A stretch of DNA of 64,000 bases from Talaromyces rugulosus (Eukaryota > Ascomycota > Eurotiomycetes > Eurotiales > Trichocomaceae), in the NCBI RefSeq assembly GCF_013368755.1, contig NC_049564.1, positions 2,798,001-2,862,000 on the forward strand, written 5' to 3'. Position 1 is the first letter of the stretch, and each line of letters opens with the position of its first letter. This document shows positions 1 through 9,204 of this stretch, piece by piece. The translations under genes and the position numbers were made by a program. Under the pieces are notes generated by a model. That model had not been told where the DNA came from. It saw only the letters and a program-made list of their open reading frames with translations, and did not search any database.

Positions 1-328
1 AACTTGCTTCAATACTGACCGGCTCTCTTTCTAGCCTCCCCCGTCATACCAGCCTCATATTCCACAGCCTGCAACTCCCGCCGTCAACCCGAATCCTACT
101 CCAATCTCCAAAGCAGGAGCCCAAGACCTCATCTCTCGCTATAACCTGAGCAACCGACTTTCGGAAGAATCAGAAGCAAACTCAAAAACGGACAATGGCT
201 GGTCGCAAAATAAGACCGAGCGGCAGCGTCTACTGCAGAAGCGCCGAGATGATATGATTTTGGCAGCTCGAAAGAAGCTTCAACAGAAAGACAATGAGAA
301 GTCTCACGCTACTGGTCCTGCGCTGTGA
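1..328 (+). CDS. cue1: Cue1-like ERAD ubiquitin-coupling factor, C-terminal exon (partial)
   Basis: This is the last exon (35..328) of a gene entering from the left edge; an intron acceptor ending in TCTAG lies at 31-34 and the exon is 98 codons to TGA. The product has a proline-rich linker, then AQDLISRYNL and a basic helix (GWSQNKTERQRLLQKRRDDM) at the C terminus. That order matches the C-terminal E2-binding (U7BR) helix of fungal Cue1, the ER-membrane protein that recruits and activates Ubc7 for ER-associated degradation. The membrane anchor and CUE domain would lie outside the window. It converges on psf2. The assignment rests on recognising the tail only. Confidence 0.7.
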
Positions 329-730
329 AGAAGAAAAGGATGAAATCTTTATAAATATGTTAAAACCGCAAGCCCCATTGTTAGAATGTTTTTTTTCCCT
401 CCCTTTTTAATACCATAGGATTTGATTAAATCGACACCGTATCTTGGCTTTCGCTTGGTGCAACTTATAATCCCCTTCTTACTCTTTTCTTCTTCTTTTT
501 AATGATTCGACATTCTGTATGCCGTCTATGAAATCAACGAACACGATGCTCGCAAATACTTGTAATGAGATTCAACTCTTTGGGTATATATTGCAACTGT
601 ATCTTTCGCTAAATTCAACACAGCCTCGCCCAACCAACCGCCCAATGCGCCGCCCACCTTTTTTTTTAGAACTCCAAAGAACAAAATGCGAAAATATATA
701 GATGTCATGTAGAGAAATCAGACCCCGATC
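329..730. other. Convergent intergenic spacer (cue1 / psf2)
   Basis: About 400 bases of 3' flanking sequence between two converging genes, with T-rich runs near 390-410 and 486-500 suitable for 3'-end formation. I see no gene here. Confidence 0.7.
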
Positions 731-1718
731 CTAAAACTCCATGTCATCGTCATCATCCTGGGTATACCCTTGCGTAGGTCCTTCTTCAGCGAGCTGTTCT
801 CTTCGGGCCTGTTCGCGAGATGCGCCGATTTTCCTAAGCCCTTCGACTACTCCAGCAACGAAGCCTCGCATTTCCCCGATTTCCATAGCCCCGACACCCG
901 TAAGGGCGACGCCGCCGCCGGCTGTTGCGGCTGTGTCCAGGATATCCACGCCCTTGCGCATCTTGGACATGCGCACTTCTCGCAAGTCTTTTAATAGTCG
1001 CCGCACTTGGTCCGGGTCGATGAGGTCATCACTCGCGGCGTCGAGCAGCATATTGCCCACTTCTAGCCAGTGGTACGGCAGGGCGATTTCTTTGTCGAGT
1101 TCGGATTCCTCGGCTGGAGTCAGCGCGGTATTCTGTGGTAGGAATGGCGGCGTGGGAAAATATCGCGCTCCATCGAGCGTGTGCTTTGGTCGAGGCATGG
1201 TAACCTGCGGTCGTCGATTGTTGTCGTCACCCGGTCTGCGTTGACCTGGTAGTCGCGGTGGCGGGGAGAAGGAATCTGAGTATTCTCGGGTTTCTGTTTC
1301 GAATTGAAGGATTATTTGTAATGACTCTGGGTAAAGCCAGTATGGAGGGACGATATTGACGCGCCGTTGTCGTTTGAGTAGGATTGCCAGCCAGAGAGGA
1401 AGTGTCGTACGCTGTGGCGGTAGTAATCGTTCTGTAGGTCCCTAAATAGTACACAACAGACAGACAAGTCAGCTCTCTCTAATTCCTCCCTCGCCCCTAT
1501 CAAAACACATGTATCCCGGAATGAGAGCGCGGTATGCGCAGCCCGCATATCTCTCTGCGGGGTGTTTTGGGCTGCGGGGTTTCGGCTTTTTTTTTGTTGC
1601 TCACTGATAACAAATCGAGGCCATCTAGACGCTGTCGAGGCACAACAGTCACGAGTTCCATCTCCGAGATGAATTCGATTTCCGAGGGCGTGATTCCTCG
1701 CGGTAGTGGAAAAGCCAT
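731..1718 (-). CDS. psf2: GINS complex subunit Psf2
   Basis: Two exons on the minus strand: 1718..1605 and 1441..731, 274 residues. Psf2 is part of the GINS tetramer, which joins Mcm2-7 and Cdc45 as the CMG replicative helicase in the nucleus. The N terminus has the Psf2 signature: [20 protein letters not shown] followed by a basic stretch, the [20 protein letters not shown] segment and WL near the start of exon 2. The C-terminal half is helical ([29 protein letters not shown]), ending in an acidic tail DDDDDMEF. The 163-nt intron has a GTGAGC donor and a TTTAG acceptor and leaves the frame intact. Length fits the fungal family. Divergent from alg10. Confidence 0.93.
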
Positions 1719-2150
1719 TGTGGCGTTCTGGGTTTTTTGGTTCCGGAGGAAGAAACTGCGCGAACGAGAGAGAAACTAGAAATCAATGACACAAGAAAAA
1801 GATAGCGCCTTGCGGCCAATTGGGAGAGAAGAGGGGCATGCAATCTTATAGAACCAGCATCTTTCTGCCGCCGCCAAACAATTCAAGAAGACCGAGAAGG
1901 GCGAGTATGGAGTATGATGATGTATTGTATTATCGCGGCGGAATGCTGGTTCGTGTTTGAGCGGTTTGCATCCTCGCGCGAGCCAACGGGAGCTCCGGCG
2001 TCCAGCAACTTGGTCACATTCTTTTTTTTGCTTGTCAACCAGCTTCCAAATTCCGGAGATAAACTATTGCCTAAAGGGCCAAAGCGCATGCTTGTATAGG
2101 ATTAGAGCTCCTCCAATGCTTGCTTAGGGGTTCGGACATAGCCTGGCGCA
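1719..2150. promoter_or_regulatory. Shared divergent promoter region psf2 / alg10
   Basis: 432 bases separate the two start codons of divergently transcribed genes, so both promoters must lie here. No clear TATA box or known operator was recognised. Confidence 0.6.
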
Positions 2151-4099
2151 ATGAGCTCTCCCCAGTTTGAGACCGGCCTCACATTGGCCGGCCGCTATCT
2201 GGTGCCTTTCGTGTTGCTCTCGCTCCTGCTTTGGAGAAACCTGGTTAGCAAAACTGTCCAGGAGCCATATCTCGATGAGGTTTTCCATGTTGGCCAGGCA
2301 CAGGCTTACTGGGCCAACAATTGGTCCCATTGGGATCCGAAAATCACCACGCCGCCTGGCCTTTACGTATGGTCATATGTGCTCTGCGGCAGCGTTCTGC
2401 TGCTCCGAGGATCTCCTACAGACGTTGGAGTCGATGAACTGCGTGCTACCAATCTCGCTGCCTCGGGACTAGTCCTGCCATGGCGTCTTCAGACTCTATT
2501 GGATTTATTGCGAAAGGAGCAGAATACCCGGCAGTCGGGCGCTTGGGTCAGCCATACAGTGCTGAATATATGCCTCTTTCCGCCGTTGTTTTTCTTCTCC
2601 GGGCTGTATTATACTGATGTCCTCGCTCTGCTCGTTGTTGTGGAAGCGTATATTTGGGATATCAAAAGATCGGATGCAAATGGCGCGAAGAAGACAATCG
2701 GAAGCGCTCTGCTTGGTCACACTTCGTTGCAAAGCTTGGCCTTTGTCGTGTTGGGTCTCGTTGCTCTTGTTTTCAGACAGACAAACATATTTTGGGTTTC
2801 TGTCTTTATGGGTGGTTTACAGGTTGTTCGGACTATTCGCCAAAACTCGAAATCTCTCTCGTATACCAATTATTTTGCAATGGTATCCCAGAGCTTCCAG
2901 GGAGAACTCTACGATCCGCTTGTGGCGGAGGCGAGCTTTGTTGGTGAGTTCATTCTGTTTAGTGTTAGCATATGGTTTTCTGACAGGGCAAAGACTATTT
3001 CAAGACCGGCCTGTCCCTCGGGTGTGCTGCATTGGGCCAGCTGCCTCTTGTCATTGCCTCCATCATCCCGCATCTCCTCATTCTAGCAGCATTTGGCGGA
3101 TTCGTGCTCTGGAATGGCAGCGTCGTTTTGGGGCATAAAGAGTTCCACAGCGCTGCTATCCATGTTCCTCAGATGCTGTACATCTGGCCGTACTTTATCT
3201 TTTTCTCGTGGCCACTGGTGATCATTGGCATTGCCAATGTCACTGTACCCAGCGGGCTCCTTCCAAAGTTCTTCGACTATCGACTGAACAATACTCACAG
3301 ACTTCCGCGGTTTCTCACGGCTCTAGGTGTCATTCCTTTGATGCTGGCCGCTATCCACTTCAACACTATTGTGCATCCTTTTACTCTGGCTGATAACAGA
3401 CACTACGTTTTCTACGTCTTTCGAATTTTGACCGGGTATCATCCTGCTGTCAAATACGCAGCGGCCCCAGTCTACTTCCTCTGTGCATGGGCCGTCTTTA
3501 CCGCAATTGGGATCTACTCGCCTCCCGGTCCAAAAGGCCCATCTATACCCCCTGCAATGCTTGACGCTGCCGCAACTCAGGACGAACAAGCAAAGCCAGC
3601 CCAGAAGAAAGAATTAGCAAGCAAGAAGCAGCAAAAACAGCAAAAGAAGCAGTCTCTAAAAAAGAAAACCACATCATCCGCAGAACCCCCAAGCACTCAG
3701 GTCATCACTCCCGAAGTTATAGCCCGGATCCAAGCACACATGAATAAACGCCAGCAGCAAGTCGAACGGCAACAAATCCGCGTTAGCTTCGTTCTCATCT
3801 GGCTCGTCGCTACAGCCCTCTCGCTCATCACAGCGCCTCTGGTCGAACCCCGGTATTTCATTATTCCGTGGGTGATGTGGAGATTGCATCTTCCTCGCCT
3901 GCCGACTCCAGAAGTCTTCCGGGAGCAGCAGCAAAGGGAGGAGTCTGGTTTGTTCAAGGCGCATTTTGCTACGGCTTTGCCGCAGGTCATGGAGACAGTT
4001 TGGTTCTTGGTGATTAATGCCGTCACGGGTTACGTGTTCTTGTACAATGGGTTTGAGTGGCCGCAGGAACCGGGGAAGATACAGAGATTTATGTGGTAA
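2151..4099 (+). CDS. alg10: Alg10/Die2 alpha-1,2-glucosyltransferase
   Basis: Two exons, 2151..2943 and 2994..4099, 632 residues. Alg10 adds the third, terminal glucose from dolichyl-phosphate-glucose to the lipid-linked oligosaccharide in the ER membrane, the mark preferred by oligosaccharyltransferase. Family motifs are clear: EPYLDEVFHVGQAQAYW near residue 40, then WDPKITTPPGLY, FRQTNIFW, and GGFVLWNGSVVLGHKEFH in exon 2, spread over many hydrophobic segments. A lysine/glutamine-rich loop lies near residues 480-510. The intron needs the AAG acceptor at 2991-2993: the earlier CAG at 2984-2986 overlaps the branch-like CTGAC and gives the wrong frame, while the later one restores an Asp-Tyr-Phe junction. 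Confidence 0.92.
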
Positions 4100-4203
4100 A
4101 ATTAGATTTTCTTTTTGTTCTTTCTAGATAAAGTGTATTACTAGCAATTTAACCAGATATATTGGATGATGGTGATTCCTTCGCCGCAAGAAGAGAAGCA
4201 CGT

Positions 4204-5229
4204 CTAAATCTTCGCTTTGAGTGTGAATTTCACTGTACTTTTCTTGTTTATTACTGCTGCGTGCTCACCGTCCGCTCCCTGGACTCGTGCCCCTGAATCT
4301 AGAAGTATTTGGACAATGCCATGCTGCCCAGCTTGAACCGCGTACTGAAGTGCCGTGAACCCTATACCGTCCTCTCGATTAATATCAACACCAGCCGTTG
4401 ATATTATAGACGCGACGATATCCGTCAGACCCGTTACCGCGGCCAGATGTAGATACTCTTCAGGGTAACTATCTTCTTCTCGCTTCGCAAACCGAGACCA
4501 GGTCTCAGGGCCCACCGTCTCATGAAGATTCACACACCGCAGGAAAAACCCAGGCTCAATTGACGCGGGGCTGCCGGGGCAGTCCACGTCAGGAAAGCTC
4601 TCGTCCGTAGTCGGATATCGAAAAGATATAACTTTTCGGAGATTCAGTGGTCCGGAATTCAGCAATTGCTCTAATAGTTGCAGCACGTTCGGCGGGATTT
4701 TGTTGTCGAGGCTGCGGATGTGTGCGTCAAAGTAGCTGGCACAATAGGGCAAGATTGTAAAGAGGCTATCTTCTGGAGGAGTGTCGGCAAGCAAATGTTG
4801 AAGACAGTAACTTGAAAGTCGAATATTGGCTTCGCGTTGGCTCGGAAAGAATTCTTTCAGCCCTATTGCGGTGTCATCATCGTGAATTGCAGAGCAGATG
4901 AATCTCTCGCTATCGTGATCAAGCGGTCTTACACGGTTCAAGCCAAACCCTGAAATTAGCAGCAGATCGCAGGTTGCGTTTCTCAAATCGGTGAGGGTGT
5001 AAAAATATTCATGACCTTTTGTGCGCTTGGGACTCGTCTTGAGGTCAAGGGCGACGGCGTCTAAGAGCTGGGCTGTGGTTATAGGTTTCTTTGCATACAA
5101 CGACCAAAGGAAGCAATTTTGAGCAAGAGAGCGAAGATTGCACCCCTTTTTGTCCACGTCTAGGGACTGAAGTTTGTGAATGAATTTCGAGTGTGAGCTG
5201 TGTTTTTCCATGTTTGATACCGATAACAT
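4204..5229 (-). pseudogene. Truncated NLR-like paralog (C-terminal part with ankyrin repeats)
   Basis: An open frame of 341 residues equivalent only to the last exon of the two long paralogs downstream (5.7-12.2 kb). It keeps the post-NACHT helical region (LAQNCFLWSLY, VRPLDHDSERF, LQHLLADTPPEDS, FPDVDCPGSPASIEP) and two to three ankyrin-like repeats (EEYLHLAAVTG, TALQYAVQAGQHGIVQILLD). No N-domain and no NACHT motifs are found in the roughly 430 bases upstream. Homology seems to begin just before the MLSVS start, where paralogs have MLPSG. A fragment near 5295-5320 faintly recalls the LWVDLQL junction of its neighbour, suggesting a decayed 5' part. It could still be expressed as an ankyrin-only protein. 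It converges on alg10. Confidence 0.65.
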
Positions 5230-5661
5230 CGGGTTGTGTTCTAGTTTGAAAACTGGCTGGGATTAGTATACAAAAGGGCGAGAAATTAGAAGAAGCTGCA
5301 AGTAGGGAGAAAAATCACAACTGAAACGTCAGTTGTGTCAACTGTGTGTCACTCATGTTTTGGGATGCCTGGATATCTAGGGCAGACAAAGGAGAAATGA
5401 GTCATTGGCGGCACCGCTATTAGATGTACGATGCATACATGTATGTAAAGCAGGATTGTATAAATATAGCTGGAAATATTTGTATTTACAGATTTTGATA
5501 TTTTGTATTAATATACTGTCATGGCAGTTGACCTGGATCTTTCAGACTACATATTCTACGATATTCAAAGTGCTTTCTAAAAAGTAGAAATCCGAATTAT
5601 ATAATAGACAACAATGAGAAATCCAAGAACTTTTTGACCAAAGAGATATCATCATATTTCC
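5230..5661. other. Spacer between first and second NLR-like copies
   Basis: AT-rich spacer of 432 bases. It may hold the degraded 5' remains of the first copy; nothing else is recognised. Confidence 0.5.
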
Positions 5662-8600
5662 TCATTCAATAGCTCCATGTTGCTCCAAAAATTCCGCGGC
5701 CTTGACGAGCCCCATGGCTCTAGTCATGCCAAGTGGTGATCCTTCCTTTGTTCGTAGATTGATGTCGGCACCTCCATCAACAATTATCTTCAACATGCTC
5801 AAAGAAGTATTTGGTCCACACGCAAGATGCGTGGGTGTAAATTCGCCGACGTCCACGCGGTTTACATCAGCACCTTGTGCGATTATCTCTCTTGCATGAC
5901 CTTCTAAACCAGCAGCGACCGCGAGGCTTAAATAACCTTCTGGATAGCTTTTGAGTGGTTCCTTACCATTCGAGTACCGCGACCAAATTGAGGGCACCTT
6001 GTCGAGTTGGGTGCATTGCATGAAAAACACCGGATCCATTGAACTGGGACTTCCTGGACAGCTGATGTCGGGATAGTTTTCATGTGCAAGGGGCCATCGC
6101 CACGCCAGGATCCGCAAAAATTTATGTGGTTCATTATTGAAGAGCTGGTCAAGTAGATCCATGAGCTCATCAGGCAATGTAGCCAGTTCTCGAATATGAC
6201 GATCAAAGTATGCGCCACAGTAAAACAGACCTGTGGATAGAATATTGCCTGGAGGTACATTCTCCGCCATCATATGCTGCAGGCACATGATGGCCATCCT
6301 TGCATTTGCAGTGTCTGAATCAGGAACGTAACACTGTAAATCTACTGGTATAGGGCATTCCGGGTTCAAGATAAACTCTTTGAAAGAAAAGTGTAGGGGC
6401 CGGACGCGACCCCAGTAACCTGGCGCAATGATTAACTGTTTGGTGGCACCTTCGATTTCCATCCAGCCATATTTTCCCTTCTTATCCTCTGATAGTTTGG
6501 CCTCTAAAGACACCAGGTCGCAGAACTCGGATCGTCCTGTCAATCTGTAGCTGTAGAGTGCCCAGATGAAACAAGTTTGCGCCAAAAGTCTATTTGCCCG
6601 TGGTTGCGCATTTATTCTCCGGAGGCATTCGATGTAAGTATCTGAGAGTCCAGAAGGAAGCATTGTCAGTTGATTTTCGATGTCTGATTGCGGGATTTGG
6701 ACTAGATCATTTAACTGCAAGTCGACCCAGAGAAAACTTTACAGAAAGCCAGGTTAGCCATGAAGTCTTAGACAGAGCAAGGCAGTCACTCAACTTGCCT
6801 TCCTGCAGATTTTTCAATCAGTTGATTTGTTATCTTTTCACGAAGATCTGGCGTGATGTGCCTGAACTCCTGTTCCACTCGATGTCTAACAGACTTGGCA
6901 ATATCCTCCGCTGAGGGATCCATACTAATTCGGAACGAAAGGGGGGATTTCAAGGAATTTCGATATCACGTTCCCACCGGCTCGTTACAATTACTTTCAC
7001 ACTAGTACAATGTGTCCCTATTTCGCGAATAAATGCTGAGAGTTGATTTCGATGCCTTCTTTCGCATTCGTCGAAAGCATCAAGTACGACAACTACTGTT
7101 CCGAGATGGCCTGCACAGTCTATAAATACTGACCTGAGGTCTTCAAATGTATGCTGTCGTGCGTTTTTCTCGAAATCCCGAAAGAATTGAAGAGTTCGCT
7201 CGGGGAGGGTCTCAAGGTTCCAACAGAGTTGCTTGACCAGCATAGACATGACGCGAGAGGGTAAGTGTTTTGTATCGACTTCTTCTCCTTTGAAATACAT
7301 GTATGCGACGGTGTAATCCGGGTACTTGGTACAATCCTTCAAATGATCGATGACCATGGATCTTTGATATTCTTCAGTTATCGTCAACTCAGAAGGTTTA
7401 GTAGACTTACGCAAGGACACTTTTTCCAGTTCCAGCTGGAATAAATTTTTAGCAATGGAAGAGCCATTAATAAGTGCAGAATAATAGATAACATACCCGG
7501 CCCCGATATCCACAATGGGTGCGTGCCTTTTTCTAAAATCCATGATTTGTAGCTGCGGTCGTCCAGCAGCCATAGTCCGGTATTAGGATGGCGTTTTTCT
7601 CGAACGATTCCATGTATTTCCTCGATTTCGTATTTGCATATCCAATCCAGAAAGTTCCTTCTTTCTTGTTCTATCTGAAGCTTAGTGGAGAACATGGATT
7701 AAAAAGAGGGACTAAACACACGGATATCAAGCGAACGTTTTTTCTCCAAATTATCGCGAATAGTTAGGCTTGAATTCAAGATTATTGCGGTAGAAACCAT
7801 GCCCAAGTTCTTCGTGTAGTGTTCCAGGTTTGACTGTATCTGACCGAATTGTTGCTCGAACGGAGCCCATTGAATTCTAGCGAATGCGAGGCTATTGGAT
7901 GCTACATAAAATTAGCAAGATTCATTTATGTATATAAGTCGACTTGCCTGTAGAGTCTCCTTGGCTAACAAAAGCTCGGCGTGCATATCGGCGGAAAGCA
8001 AGAATGTTTCTATAAAGCACTACCAGGGTCTGAATGTATTTTAAGTCAGCCAATTTTCGAATTTTCGGCTAGGTAAATCCATCCTAATATTCTTACCCGA
8101 TGTAAGATCTGTTCATCGGAGTTGTTTTGAGTGAAAAGGTCGAATATTGCGATATGTTCAGCAAGGCGTTCCAGCATCTGAGACAATTTCTCGTAGTATT
8201 CAAAGTATTTCACAGCAACCTTTGTGGCGTCAGCAGAGGAGGGGTTTTACAAGACATCAAATAATCGACATACATTAATCACGACTCTGACGACGCCGAC
8301 CACTATGGCGCTGACTTCTGGATATGATTGAATCCCAATCGCAACCCCGGACATCAATGTCTCAAGCGCCTCGAAAAACCGAAGTGTCTTGGCTGCGACT
8401 TTACGAGAGATCGAGTGTTCCCGATGCAGTTTATCCATGTCTTCAATTGTCTTTTGCACCTTCAACGGAGATTTGACTTCTTGGAAGCTCCATTCAACCT
8501 TTTCGCTTTCGTCCAGATCCATCCAGTGCATCCGCCATGCTTCTAGAAACGCAGCATTTGTAGTTTTCGCGATGACCTGTTCGGTCTGTTCAGGGTTCCA

Positions 8601-8696
8601 GTCCGAAGTGTAGACCTGAGGCCGCTCGGCCGGTGTCGTTTCTTTATTTTCCTTGGGGTTGCCATTCTTTTTTCTGAATCTTTTCAAAAGGTTCAT
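5662..8696 (-). pseudogene. NACHT-ankyrin NLR-like gene with a one-base frameshift
   Basis: Eight exons on the minus strand: 8696..8274, 8219..8097, 8029..7948, 7901..7722, 7670..7497, 7435..7411, 7361..6799 and 6736..5662. Exons 2-6 have exactly the same lengths as in the intact neighbour. The N-terminal helical region (about 20-310; AFLEAWRMHW, IVVGVVRVVINV) resembles the DUF7708-type domain of fungal STAND proteins. NACHT motifs follow: Walker A GPAGTGKS (about 326-333), Walker B VVVVLDAFDEC and sensor VTSRWERD. Ankyrin repeats end the protein. Exon 7 is 563 nt against 564 in the paralog: after residue 472 the frame hits TGA at 6952-6950, and homology resumes one frame over (RISMDPSAEDIAKSV). 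As it stands it encodes N-domain plus NACHT only. The introns starting at 7947 and 6798 have GC donors. Confidence 0.8.
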
Positions 8697-9204
8697 AATT
8701 TGATCAGAAATAAATATGCGCTACATGGAATCTCGGAGGCTCAAGAAGCTTCTGAGGAGGCCGACTAAACGATGAACATAGGAGGACGTCCCTGAGGGAC
8801 ATCGGCATAATAAGACAAAACATCTTGTTTGCAAGGCTGTGCATAAAGTGACACGACTAACTATTGGGCCAATAATGTCTGTAGCCGCCGAAAACATCAT
8901 GCATGCATATGCTAATGGCCAATAGGTTGAGGTTGGTGAGAGAGAAGAGGGCAGTGCCACTGGCTGCAGCTAGCCACTAGCCGGGAAGGGTGGCCGCATG
9001 GCCATGCACCCTTCATTCACTGGTGCATCAACCATGATTATATGCGTGCAAACATGGATATATACATTAACAATTGTGTGTATATCTATATATGTTTAAT
9101 TTTGAATGTTTTGTGTACATATATCCTAGAAACTTTCCTATGTAGCTCTTATTTTGTTAACATGTAAGGCATTCAGCCGCTACAAAAACAGTCGTTACTA
9201 TCTA
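8697..9204. other. Spacer between second and third NLR-like copies
   Basis: 508 bases upstream of the second copy's start and downstream of the third copy's stop, with an AT-rich stretch (9030-9180). Presumed promoter of the second copy. No gene seen. Confidence 0.6.

Noticed and set aside
6901..6990. Possible 45-nt intron (GTGATA to ATTAG) to explain the NLR frame break
   Set aside because: Its length is a multiple of three, so removing it leaves the wrong frame; a one-base change is the simpler reading.
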